This document shows, piece by piece, positions 1-8,863 of a stretch of 64,000 nucleotides of DNA. Under the pieces are notes generated by a model, which searched no databases, was not told the DNA's origin, and saw only the letters and a program-made list of their open reading frames with translations. Numbering within the stretch: position 1 is the stretch's first letter; each line of letters opens with the position of its first letter. A program made the translations under genes and the position numbers. Origin of the DNA: Bacteroidia bacterium (GTDB taxonomy: Bacteria; Bacteroidota; Bacteroidia; Flavobacteriales; Flavobacteriaceae). The DNA lies in assembly GCA_030427735.1 (NCBI GenBank), contig JAUIBP010000001.1, positions 372,001 to 436,000 on the forward strand. The letters are read 5' to 3'.

Positions 1-822
1 GGCATAACGCTGGTAGTAAGGCCCTTCGGTATAATACCCATCTGGCGAAAACGGCTCTTCTAAATTGGCTAAAAATCCTGCCTTTTGGCCTTCAATAAAA
101 ATATCGCCTCCATCGTTATCTTTCGCTCCTTTTTCTAATTGTGCATTCGGAATACCATATAGTGCTCTGCTAATTAACGCGTCGTCCTGCATTACTAAGC
201 CAATCATTCCCACAGCAACATTACCCCAAGTACTATGATTGTGAATGCGATTAAAAAACTGTGGCGTTTCGATTGATAAAAAATCGGCCATAGGTCTAAA
301 CACATTTGTCTCTAAATACCGAACCTCTTTTTTTGTTAAAAACGGGTAGATACAATCGTAAGCCTGACTGGTATATACCAACCAGTTTGCATCGTTTAAG
401 CATTGCCAAAATAATTTACCTCGCGAATACGAACGCTCTTCTGGGTGCCTTGGCAAGTTAGGATACATTTTAGCATAGGCCATTAACATATCGCGTACAT
501 ATATAGCATAAGTGTTATCGTTTAAAATTTGAAACAACACTCCTGCTTTTTGCATGGTAAGATAATTCAGTTTATGGCGCTCGTGGGTATACCCGCCAGC
601 CATATCTTTAGGTATAGGTACCTGTATGCCCTCTGCTATTTGTGCATCTACAAACTTTTTTGCTTCGCTTAACGATGCATCAAACAACGGCACGTTTCCT
701 AATGCTTTTTTAATATCCTGAACCCCTTGCTGTGTTAAAATTAAGTTAGGATGCTCTTGAGACATAACTTGCACCGCCAAAAAGAAACTACAAAAGCATA
801 TGATGTTTTTTAAATAAACCAT
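1..822 (-). CDS. Oligoalginate lyase, PL17 family (3' part beyond window)
   Basis: The reading frame starts with ATG at 822 and runs open through the left edge, giving 274 residues of the N-terminal part. Residues 1 to about 21 form a signal peptide ending in VMSQ. An (alpha/alpha) toroid-type sequence follows. The segment FNRIHNHSTWGN has N195-H196, the pair that in PL17 exolyases binds the carboxylate and helps catalysis. SPDGYYTEGPYYQRYA near residues 259-274 is the PL17/heparinase-II-like motif region carrying catalytic Tyr residues. Family knowledge: PL17 enzymes release unsaturated monouronate from alginate oligomers, usually in the periplasm. The start lies 6 bp after the stop of the PL6 gene, so the two share a transcript and the operator/promoter near 3220-3272. 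The C-terminal beta-sandwich part lies outside the window. Confidence 0.9.
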   Translation of the reverse strand, partial: MVYLKNIICFCSFFLAVQVMSQEHPNLILTQQGVQDIKKALGNVPLFDASLSEAKKFVDAQIAEGIQVPIPKDMAGGYTHERHKLNYLTMQKAGVLFQILNDNTYAIYVRDMLMAYAKMYPNLPRHPEERSYSRGKLFWQCLNDANWLVYTSQAYDCIYPFLTKKEVRYLETNVFRPMADFLSIETPQFFNRIHNHSTWGNVAVGMIGLVMQDDALISRALYGIPNAQLEKGAKDNDGGDIFIEGQKAGFLANLEEPFSPDGYYTEGPYYQRYA

Positions 823-828
823 GAGTTG

Positions 829-3201
829 TTAATTGTGTAATACACCTAAATCTTTTCCATCTGTTGCTTTTCCCTTTAACGGAGACGCTTTTGGTAATTT
901 AAACGCATCGGTATTTACAAATTCAGGATTTACATTTAAATTATCCTTTACCGTATATTTTTGGTCGCCTGTAACCCGCATGTCGTCTGCTTGATAAAAG
1001 TTATTACGAACAACGTTAACAATAGGCTCGCCTACTACCAAATGCATATCTATGGCTTTTGTATGATCGAAAATGTTGTTTGTAATGTCTATTTCTTGAG
1101 CACCGTATAAAGAAACAGCAGCGTTATAAGCATTTCGTTTTCCAAAACCGATATTATGAAACACATTATGCTCCATTTCTAAAAATGGTCCAAAAGTACT
1201 TTCGTCTTTACCTCCACGGTGTAACCTAAGCACCGCACCTTCAACATCAGAAAAACTGTTGTTTTTTAAGATCACGTATTCGGCATTGTAAATACCAATA
1301 TTATCGGTCTCTTTATCTAAAGCCATAATATGGCCAGAAATATTTTTAAAGGATGAATTTGTAACACTAATAGTATCGGCAAATGTATTTTTATACACTT
1401 TTAATACATCGTAAGAATGATTAACATCTAAGTTTATAACCTCGCAATTATTTATAAATAACTTATAATTGTTATTCATAGAATATTTACTCGTAGCAAT
1501 TAAAGCATTCCCCGAATAATCTGGTGCTTTTTTACCGTCGAATTGAATGCCCTCTAAACGTAAACTACCTCCGTTTTTAATTTCGAACAACGATTTCTTT
1601 TCAAATAATACTTCTGGTTTTTTATCGGATTTCGATACAAACGATATGGGCTTATCTAAAGCAATCGTTTTCGTTTCTACATAAGGCTGATCTGTTGTTG
1701 TTAACTCGATGACGTCACCAGCTTCAGCTTGTTTTACAGCATCAAATAAAGTATTCATTCCAGCTTTGACTTGAATGGTTTTACCTGAATTTAAAAGCAC
1801 ATCGGTATCGGCTTTCGAATACCACGATGCACCTGTATTATCTTTAGTCGCTATATCGTCGGCAATAGTAACCTTTTGTTGTAATGTTTCTGAAACTGGA
1901 ATTAAGTACCCTCTGTCGTCTTCCTCTAAAGTAAAATCTACAGGATTGAATCCTGATGTAATACCCGTAACGATATTAGGACTTATACTATTATTTTTAA
2001 ATGTAATGCCACTAATATCGTCGTAAATAGTAAACAACGAATCGCGTGTAGCGTGGTAAAAAATATTATCCTCCATAATAGAATTGATAGGCGTGGCGCT
2101 GCGCTCGGCATCGCTACCAGCACACAGCTGAATATGGTCGCAATTCACGAAGGTGTTGTTTTTTACAACTGCATCTTCTACTTGATGATATCTGTTAATT
2201 GGTGAATTAGGCACGCCATTCATAATCACAAAAGCACCTCTAAATCTGTAACCGGTTAAACCTTCGGCATAATTATTAATAACGGTTTGTTGTCCGTTAA
2301 TTATTCTAATACCTCCTGTGCTTGGTTTATTATTACCTAAAAACACATTGCCTTCAACCAAAGTTTTGCTCCCATGGCGCATGGTTAGTGTACCTGTACA
2401 TTCGTAAAACGTGTTGTATTTATAAGTGTTAGATCCCGATTTGTTCGAAATAATTTCATGTTCGCCATTACATCTGTCAAAATAATTATAAGCAACAGTT
2501 GTTTTAGAATCTTTTAAAGAATGATGGCTGGTACCTATACGAAGTGTTTCACCGCCATTAGCCCCTAAATTTGGTCGCGGGCCAAAATAATTATGATCGA
2601 TTAAATGATTGTTTTCTAAACTAGCTTCAGTAGTTAAACGTACTGCCATTGTAACTCCCAAGTTACGTTTTCCTGCAAAGTGGTTATGGTCTACCCTATT
2701 GTTTTTTCCGTAAAGTGCAATCCAATAATCTTGTTCGTGACGTTCTGGGTTACTATAATTATCAATTACGCATTCTGTTAGCCTTACATGATTTGCTAAA
2801 GTTTGGTCATCTTTTTTAAACTCAATTACACTACTTGTTGGCGTGAATCCGTTTTTAAATACCAATCCTTTTATTATTAAATGTTCGCCAGCAATTTTTA
2901 AATAAGAATGACCTTCTAAAATAACTTTTCCTTTATCTTCTACAGTTAAAGTAATTGGGTTTTCTTTAGTGCCATGCGCTTCAAAAATTAATTCGGCATC
3001 GGTCCAAACGCCATTAGCAAGAACAATCTCATCACCTGGTTTTGCATTGACAACCTTAGTATTAAATGCTTCTACATTACTAACAAGATCTTTAGATGTA
3101 CTGGTTTTGGTATTACACGCCGTTATGAATACGGCTGTACAACATAATGCTAGTACAATCTTACTAAACCCCCTCACTTTCAAACGAATATTTACTGACA
3201 T
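829..3201 (-). CDS. Alginate lyase, PL6 family, two-domain AlyGC-like lipoprotein
   Basis: 790 residues. The signal peptide ends in a lipobox (FITAC, lipidated Cys29), so the enzyme is membrane-anchored, probably at the cell surface or in the periplasm. The N-terminal parallel beta-helix (about 40-440) has the PL6 catalytic set: Lys254 (in ISNKSG) and Arg275 (in TMRHGS), 21 residues apart as in AlyGC, and the probable Ca2+ ligands Asn215, Glu247 and Glu249 at matching spacing. A second beta-helix fills about residues 470-790, so this is the long two-domain type and not the short monodomain form. Family knowledge: PL6 enzymes beta-eliminate alginate, often MG or poly-M blocks, and several are exolytic. 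First gene of the PL6-PL17 operon, divergent from susC. Confidence 0.93.
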   Translation of the reverse strand: MSVNIRLKVRGFSKIVLALCCTAVFITACNTKTSTSKDLVSNVEAFNTKVVNAKPGDEIVLANGVWTDAELIFEAHGTKENPITLTVEDKGKVILEGHSYLKIAGEHLIIKGLVFKNGFTPTSSVIEFKKDDQTLANHVRLTECVIDNYSNPERHEQDYWIALYGKNNRVDHNHFAGKRNLGVTMAVRLTTEASLENNHLIDHNYFGPRPNLGANGGETLRIGTSHHSLKDSKTTVAYNYFDRCNGEHEIISNKSGSNTYKYNTFYECTGTLTMRHGSKTLVEGNVFLGNNKPSTGGIRIINGQQTVINNYAEGLTGYRFRGAFVIMNGVPNSPINRYHQVEDAVVKNNTFVNCDHIQLCAGSDAERSATPINSIMEDNIFYHATRDSLFTIYDDISGITFKNNSISPNIVTGITSGFNPVDFTLEEDDRGYLIPVSETLQQKVTIADDIATKDNTGASWYSKADTDVLLNSGKTIQVKAGMNTLFDAVKQAEAGDVIELTTTDQPYVETKTIALDKPISFVSKSDKKPEVLFEKKSLFEIKNGGSLRLEGIQFDGKKAPDYSGNALIATSKYSMNNNYKLFINNCEVINLDVNHSYDVLKVYKNTFADTISVTNSSFKNISGHIMALDKETDNIGIYNAEYVILKNNSFSDVEGAVLRLHRGGKDESTFGPFLEMEHNVFHNIGFGKRNAYNAAVSLYGAQEIDITNNIFDHTKAIDMHLVVGEPIVNVVRNNFYQADDMRVTGDQKYTVKDNLNVNPEFVNTDAFKLPKASPLKGKATDGKDLGVLHN

Positions 3202-3219
3202 ATATTAAATAATTATTAA

Positions 3220-3272
3220 CTGGTTTACCAAATTGGTTGACCAAATATATGTATAATTATATATGTTGCCAA
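3220..3272 (-). promoter_or_regulatory. Promoter of the PL6-PL17 operon with two tandem operators
   Basis: On the minus strand a -33 TTG (3272-3270) is followed after 20 bp by the -7 box TATATTTG (3249-3242), matching the Bacteroidota TTG-N19-TAnnTTTG pattern. Two palindromes of form TTGG-N4-CCAA occupy 3233-3244 (TTGGTCAACCAA on this strand) and 3220-3231 (TTGGTAAACCAG), centres 13 bp apart. The first shares its TTG with the -7 box. A bound repressor would cover the -7 box and start site. The ATG is at 3201, leaving a short leader. Confidence 0.72.
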
Positions 3273-3777
3273 TTTTTTTTATTTTTTTTAATGAATTTGA
3301 TAAAATAATGCCTTAAAAAGCAACAATAACATAAAAGGCTAATCTGGTCGCTACATGAGAAATCATTAATTAGTATATATTGATTTGGAAATAAAAATCC
3401 AGATAATGCTATCATTTTTAAGACAAACTAAATTAAAATAGTTTAACTTAATCTGTTGTATCCCAGCACACCTAATAGTATAACAACATAAGTATATTTC
3501 CTTTAACCATCTTATGTCAAGACAAATTAAGTACACTATTCTAGATGCCAGAATGATAAACCACGAGATCTAATACCTCTTAAGCAATTCAACATTTTAA
3601 AAAGATAGAATATTCGTTAAACGTAATTTCTTCTCAATAAAGCAGGCATTATATCCCTCAAACTCACAATTTTTAACATTTTACGATATCCCAAATATTT
3701 TAAGGGCTTAGCAAGCGATTTGATAAAATAATAGAAACTAAAATATCAAAATCACTTTTTTTAACGAAAAAATAACA
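3273..3777. other. Gene-free part of the divergent PL6/susC spacer
   Basis: About 500 bp of AT-rich DNA between the two divergent alginate promoters. I see no credible open frame, tRNA or strong hairpin. A 14-bp word, TTTGATAAAATAAT, occurs at 3296-3309 and again at 3719-3732, near either end. It could be a binding site for another activator, but a word this AT-rich could recur by chance. Confidence 0.4.
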
Positions 3778-3820
3778 TATATTTGGTAAACCAAATTGGA
3801 TAACCAAATTGGATAACCAA
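3778..3820 (+). promoter_or_regulatory. susC promoter with three tandem operators
   Basis: The -7 box TATATTTG (3778-3785) runs directly into three palindromes: TTGGTAAACCAA (3783-3794), TTGGATAACCAA (3796-3807) and TTGGATAACCAA (3809-3820). Centres are exactly 13 bp apart. No TTG lies 19 bp upstream, so the -33 element is weak or this promoter needs an activator. The first palindrome overlaps the -7 box as at the PL6 and PL7 promoters. The third copy is unique to this promoter. Confidence 0.72.
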
Positions 3821-4097
3821 AAAAAAACAAACAACAATTAATTAAAAAAAGAATAAGCCATGATTAAAAATCCAGATTAGATTTAAACACACTACCCGCA
3901 AGGTTCTGGTAACACCAAAGCACTTGCAAATGTTATGTTTCGTTTTTTAAGTATTTCATTCTATAAAAATACCAGAGTAAAACAGTAAGGATAACCAAAC
4001 CACATCCTAAAACGGAAAAAACATTTTAAAAAGCGATATCTACATCGCAACTGATTAACAACAATTAACAAGTCTAATACAATTAACAAAACTAATA
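3821..4097 (+). other. Long 5' leader of susC
   Basis: If transcription starts just after the -7 box at 3778-3785, susC has an untranslated leader of about 300 nt, unlike the leaders of roughly 30 nt at the PL6 and PL7 genes. It contains AAGGATAACCAA at 3987-3998, a 10/12 match to the second operator, and TGGT-AAC-ACCA at 3907-3917. Possible small hairpins include GCAAG/CTTGC around 3898-3928 and GCGAT/ATCGC around 4033-4048. No open frame of note. Confidence 0.4.
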
Positions 4098-7000
4098 ATG
4101 AATTTAAAAACTCAATGTATTGCACTCGCGCTGCTTTTTTTTAATGTAGCGCTATTTGCCCAAACGGGTTACAACATTACAGGTCATGTAGCCGACGCTC
4201 AAAATGTTCCTATTGCAGGAGCTAATATCCTTATTAAAGGTTCGTCCACTGGTACGTCTACCGATTTCGATGGTAATTTTGAATTGGAAGTAAAGTCTGG
4301 AGACGTACTTCAAATCTCTTATTTAGGTTATGTAACCCATACAGTAACTATAACGGACCAAAATCCTGTAAAAATCACCTTGGTAGAAGATGCTAGTCAA
4401 CTAGAAGAAGTTGTGGTGGTTGGGTATGGTACTCGTAAAAAGAGTGATATAACGGGATCTGTAGCTTCAGTAAAATCCGAAGAATTAACGGCTTACCCAA
4501 CATCAAATGCAGAGCAAGCCTTACAAGGTCGCGCTGCTGGTGTGGTAGTACAATCCAACAATGGTGGCGAACCAGGAGCACCAATAAATATTAAAATTAG
4601 AGGAAATACATCCATTAATGCAAGCAGTAACCCACTTATAGTTGTAGATGGTTTTGTTGGCGCCGCCATGCCACAGGCTAACGATATTGCTTCTATGGAA
4701 GTTTTAAAAGATGCCTCGGCTACCGCTATTTACGGTTCCAGAGGTTCTAATGGTGTTATTTTAGTAACCACAAAAACAGGAAAATCGGGTCGGTTAAATA
4801 TTGAGTTTAACAGCTCGTATGCTATACAAAATACAGCTAATGAAATTGATTTATTAAATGCCGATGAATTTGCAAACTATCAAAACGACATTAGAGCCAA
4901 TACAGGAAATACAAGCCCTTACACCCAAGGTTCGGGCAATACCAATTGGCAAGATTTAATTTACAGATCTGGAAACACTCAAAATTACCAATTGGCGTTT
5001 TCGGGAGGTTCAGAAAAAATTAAATTCTATGCTTCTACCAATTATTTTGGGCAAGACGGTATCGTTATCAATTCTGATTTCGAAAAATTAACATTCCTAT
5101 CGAATATTGATGCTCAAGTTTTCGACAATTTAAAATTAGGAATGAACCTATATGGTAGTAGAGATGAAAAAAATGGAGCCGCCACACAATCGGATGGATC
5201 GGTTTCTGCCGGTGGAGACGATGTTATTACTCTTGCCATGAGATATGCACCAGATCAGCCTGTGTACGATGAAGACGGTAGCTATAACTCTGGTAATTCT
5301 GTTGGAGATCCAGTAGATAACCCATATGCTGTGGCTACCGAAAGAATAGACGAAAATAAAACCGATGATTTTAGAGCCAACTTGTTTGCCGACTGGGATA
5401 TTATTGAAAGCCTATCGTTTAGAACTACATTTGGTTTTAGCACACAAAACAGAACCAGAGGTATTTTCTCGCCATCTACCTTAGAAGTTACAGCTGGCGG
5501 TATAGATGGTCGCGCTTCGGTACAAAACAATAAAAACACACAAGTACTAAGCGAAAACTATTTAACCTATTCCACAACAATAGGAAAAGGAGACTTCACA
5601 TTAATGGGAGGATATTCTTACCAGAAATCGGTTTCTGAATATTATTATATGGAAGCAACAGGATTCTTATCTGATACCTTCTCGTATTACGGATTTGGCT
5701 CGGCCACAAATATTTTACAGCCAGATTCTACTATTTCGGAAGTAGAAATTCAATCACAATTTGGCCGTTTAAACTACGATTGGGACGATAAATATTTATT
5801 TACTGCCACCGTACGTCGCGATGGGGCATCGAACTTTGCCGAAAATCATAAATACGCCATTTTTCCTTCTGGAGCTATTGGTTGGAAAATCTCTAACGAA
5901 AATTTCTTAAAAGACAGCAACACGATTTCTAACCTAAAATTAAGAGCCTCTTATGGGGTTACAGGTAACCCTTCTATCGGGGCATACGAGTCTTTAGCTA
6001 GAATTGAAGGTATTTACGCTTCCAGTAACGGAGAAACAGTTAGTGCCGTTACACCAGACCGCCCAGGTAATCCAGACTTAAAATGGGAATCGTCTTACCA
6101 AACCAACTTTGGTTTAGATTTTGGCCTGTTAAGCAACCGAATTAATATGTCTTTCGATTATTATAATATCAATACCGAAGATTTAATTTTAATAAACAAT
6201 GCCCTTCCAGAATATGCAGGATATTTAGATGACGAAATTTTAACTAATGTTGGTGAAATTAATAACCGTGGATTTGAATTCGCATTAAACACCATAAACA
6301 TTTCTAACGAAAACTTTACTTGGAGTACCGATTTTAATATTGCCTTTAACCGAAATGAAGTGGTGAGTCTTGTAGGCGGATTAGATTATTTTGGTAATGC
6401 GGCACCATCTTATTTCTCGCACGACAGAAGTTATGTATTAAGAGAAGGCGAAGCGGTTGGCTTATTTTGGGGTTACGATTATGCTGGTGTTTACCAAGGT
6501 GGTAATGTACCTGCAGGAACAGCAACTTTACCAGGTGGTGTTGCTGGAGATCCTCTATTTGCCGATTTAGATGACAGTGGCGATATTACCGAAGCAGACA
6601 GAACAACCATTGGCGATCCTAACCCAGATTTTACTTGGGGCTTTACCAATAATTTTACATTAGGAAACTTCGATATGAATATTTTCTTTCAAGGTTCTCA
6701 AGGAAACGAAATATTTAACATGACCAATGTTCAATTAACCAACGGAGATGCCAACACTACCAGAGATAACTACTACTCGGCATGGACTCCAACAAATACC
6801 GACACCAACACACCTAGAGTTGGTAACAACAGTAACAGAGAAATTTCGTCTCGTTTTGTTGAAGACGGAAGTTATGTAAGGCTAAAAAACATAGCAATAG
6901 GCTACACATTTGCATCCGATGTATTAGATAATATTGGAATAGAAAGATTAAGACTTGCCATAAGTGCGCAAAACCTATTAACATGGACCGATTACTCGGG

Positions 7001-7133
7001 CTTAGATCCAGAAGTAAACTATTTTGGTTCCGAAGGCAACAACAACTTCTCGTCTAACACTGCACAAGGTTTCGATTTCGGAAACTATCCAACAGTTAGA
7101 ACAGTAACCTTTAGCCTTAATTTGAAATTTTAA
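4098..7133 (+). CDS. SusC/RagA-family TonB-dependent outer-membrane transporter
   Basis: 1011 residues. Signal peptide 1-21 (ends LFAQ), a carboxypeptidase-regulatory-like beta-sandwich at about 26-98, the EVVVVGYG segment at 104-111 that precedes the plug in SusC proteins, a plug domain to about 230 (with VVDGFVG and ATAIYGSRGSNGVILVTTK), then a 22-strand-type barrel ending in an aromatic C-terminus (NLKF). Family knowledge: SusC proteins import oligosaccharides across the outer membrane with TonB energy, with SusD as a lid. Between alginate lyases, the substrate is inferred to be alginate oligomers. Followed after 20 bp by susD. Expression is predicted from the three-operator promoter at 3778-3820. 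Confidence 0.95.
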   Translation: MNLKTQCIALALLFFNVALFAQTGYNITGHVADAQNVPIAGANILIKGSSTGTSTDFDGNFELEVKSGDVLQISYLGYVTHTVTITDQNPVKITLVEDASQLEEVVVVGYGTRKKSDITGSVASVKSEELTAYPTSNAEQALQGRAAGVVVQSNNGGEPGAPINIKIRGNTSINASSNPLIVVDGFVGAAMPQANDIASMEVLKDASATAIYGSRGSNGVILVTTKTGKSGRLNIEFNSSYAIQNTANEIDLLNADEFANYQNDIRANTGNTSPYTQGSGNTNWQDLIYRSGNTQNYQLAFSGGSEKIKFYASTNYFGQDGIVINSDFEKLTFLSNIDAQVFDNLKLGMNLYGSRDEKNGAATQSDGSVSAGGDDVITLAMRYAPDQPVYDEDGSYNSGNSVGDPVDNPYAVATERIDENKTDDFRANLFADWDIIESLSFRTTFGFSTQNRTRGIFSPSTLEVTAGGIDGRASVQNNKNTQVLSENYLTYSTTIGKGDFTLMGGYSYQKSVSEYYYMEATGFLSDTFSYYGFGSATNILQPDSTISEVEIQSQFGRLNYDWDDKYLFTATVRRDGASNFAENHKYAIFPSGAIGWKISNENFLKDSNTISNLKLRASYGVTGNPSIGAYESLARIEGIYASSNGETVSAVTPDRPGNPDLKWESSYQTNFGLDFGLLSNRINMSFDYYNINTEDLILINNALPEYAGYLDDEILTNVGEINNRGFEFALNTINISNENFTWSTDFNIAFNRNEVVSLVGGLDYFGNAAPSYFSHDRSYVLREGEAVGLFWGYDYAGVYQGGNVPAGTATLPGGVAGDPLFADLDDSGDITEADRTTIGDPNPDFTWGFTNNFTLGNFDMNIFFQGSQGNEIFNMTNVQLTNGDANTTRDNYYSAWTPTNTDTNTPRVGNNSNREISSRFVEDGSYVRLKNIAIGYTFASDVLDNIGIERLRLAISAQNLLTWTDYSGLDPEVNYFGSEGNNNFSSNTAQGFDFGNYPTVRTVTFSLNLKF

Positions 7134-7153
7134 TACTTAAATAGAAACACACA

Positions 7154-8692
7154 ATGAAAACATATAAATATTTATTTCTGTTATTGATAAGCCTATCAAT
7201 AATTGGATGTTCAGATTTAGAAGAAGAGCCAGTTGGTATACTTGCTCCCGAAGGATTTTTCTCCTCTATGGCCGATGTGCAAGCTGCTGTAGATGGTTCG
7301 CTTACGCATGCCATAAACGAAAAAATATGGGGTCGAAAGTTATCAATTGCATTAATGCTACGTTCAGACATGGTAAGCTTAGCTTCAAACGAAACCAGAA
7401 GGGTTGAAATGGAAGAACTTACTACCTTAGCTAGCAACGGTATGTTAAGCGAATTTTGGCCTAGAATATACCAAGGTATTGCCGCTGCTAACCTAGCCAT
7501 TTCTGGCGCCGAAAGCGTTAGTGCCGAAGAATCCATTAAAAATCCAGTAGTAGCACAAGCTTATTTTACAAGAGCGTTCTACTATTTTCACTTAGTACGC
7601 TTATTTGGCGACATTCCATACATAGACGGTCCGTTTACCGAAGCAGATTTAACAATAGGTAAAACACCTGTAGCCGAAGTTTACGAAAAAATAATTGCCG
7701 ATCTTGAATTTGCAGAAACTTGGTTACCAGAAACGACTGCCTCGGCTGCAATTCCATCAAAAGGTGCAGCGACCTCGTATTTGGCTTTAGTTTACCTAAC
7801 AAGAGCTGGCACAAGCAATACTGCAGATTTTCAAAAAGCCTATGACTATGCTACACAAGTTATAAATAGCGGTATGTACGCTTTAGATAGTAACTACCAG
7901 AATTTATTTAATGCCAATGTTATTGACGCATCTCCAGAACCTATTTTTGCATTAGATTACAACAACGTTGAAGCCGAAGACAATGCTTACGACCAAACTG
8001 CACCTATGACAGGTATTAGAGGAGACGACCGTAACGACGGTGGCGGATGGTCTGTAGCCGTACCATCTTTAGAAGTGTATACCACTTGGGATGCTGGCGA
8101 TTATAGACGTGCCGTAAGTTTAGACGATGAAGCCAATATTAATGGCACCTATGTTAATTACACACAATTTGATATTAGTGGTCATCAATTCGCTAAAAAC
8201 GTACCATACATCGCAAAATACATGCGCTACCCTGGACCTTACGCACGAATTAACGCCAGAGCAACAAGTCATAATTATTCTATGATACGCTATGCCGAAG
8301 TATTGTTAATTGCTGCAGAAGCTGCTGTAGAATTAGGCAACAACGCAGCTGCTCTAGATTATATTAATCAAGTGAGAGCTAGAGCAAGAATGGGTGGTGC
8401 CTACAAAACAGGAGCAGATATTGAAAAAACGTTTCCTGCAAGTCCAGTTCCAGCAAACCTAACGGGTACAGTTACCATAAACGATGTACTGGAAGAACGC
8501 CGATTAGAATTAGCTTTCGAATGCAAACGATGGTACGATATCGTACGACGACAAATTGGAGACCAAGCCTATGGCCCTAACGGTTTAGAAGGGAATAAAG
8601 AATTCTTTACCGCCGACGATTACTTATTACCATTACCAGAAGATGAGTTAGAGCGAAACCCTAACTTACTACCACAAAACCCTGGTTACTAA
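7154..8692 (+). CDS. SusD/RagB-family surface glycan-binding lipoprotein
   Basis: 512 residues, typical for SusD. The signal peptide has a lipobox SIIGC with Cys19, predicting an outer-membrane surface lipoprotein. SusD landmarks: the N-terminal helical repeat region with YFTRAFYYFHLVRLFGDIPY, the segment RYAEVLLIAAEAAVELGN near residues 377-394, and the C-terminal ERRLELAFECKRWYDIVRR. Family knowledge: SusD proteins form the lid of the SusC transporter and bind the glycan. Here the ligand is inferred to be alginate oligomers from the adjacent PL6, PL7 and PL17 genes. Starts 20 bp after susC, in the same transcript. Confidence 0.95.
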   Translation: MKTYKYLFLLLISLSIIGCSDLEEEPVGILAPEGFFSSMADVQAAVDGSLTHAINEKIWGRKLSIALMLRSDMVSLASNETRRVEMEELTTLASNGMLSEFWPRIYQGIAAANLAISGAESVSAEESIKNPVVAQAYFTRAFYYFHLVRLFGDIPYIDGPFTEADLTIGKTPVAEVYEKIIADLEFAETWLPETTASAAIPSKGAATSYLALVYLTRAGTSNTADFQKAYDYATQVINSGMYALDSNYQNLFNANVIDASPEPIFALDYNNVEAEDNAYDQTAPMTGIRGDDRNDGGGWSVAVPSLEVYTTWDAGDYRRAVSLDDEANINGTYVNYTQFDISGHQFAKNVPYIAKYMRYPGPYARINARATSHNYSMIRYAEVLLIAAEAAVELGNNAAALDYINQVRARARMGGAYKTGADIEKTFPASPVPANLTGTVTINDVLEERRLELAFECKRWYDIVRRQIGDQAYGPNGLEGNKEFFTADDYLLPLPEDELERNPNLLPQNPGY

Positions 8693-8740
8693 TTAACCAG
8701 TACCATAAACACGTAGTTAATATTTGTTTGAATTAGTCTG

Positions 8741-8778
8741 ATAATTTTGCTAGCCTGTAATAGGGCTAGTAAAATTAT
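8741..8778 (+). terminator. Stem-loop between susD and the GntR regulator
   Basis: 8741-8755 pairs with 8764-8778 over 15 bp with one G-U pair and an 8-nt loop. The U-tract is weak, so it may be a leaky terminator or an mRNA-stabilising 3' hairpin. Its left arm also contains TAATTTTG (8742-8749), which fits the TAnnTTTG -7 pattern, so the same DNA might be a promoter for the regulator. Confidence 0.5.
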
Positions 8779-8863
8779 TTAATACCTCTTTTAATCTTAT
8801 TGAAGCGTTTTCTAATACAAAAACACTAGCCCGATTCATTTTAAGCGGAAATAATAAGCGCCC

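Noticed and set aside
3296-3732. 14-bp direct repeat TTTGATAAAATAAT as an att site or insertion scar
   Set aside because: Too AT-rich and short, with no mobile gene between the copies.
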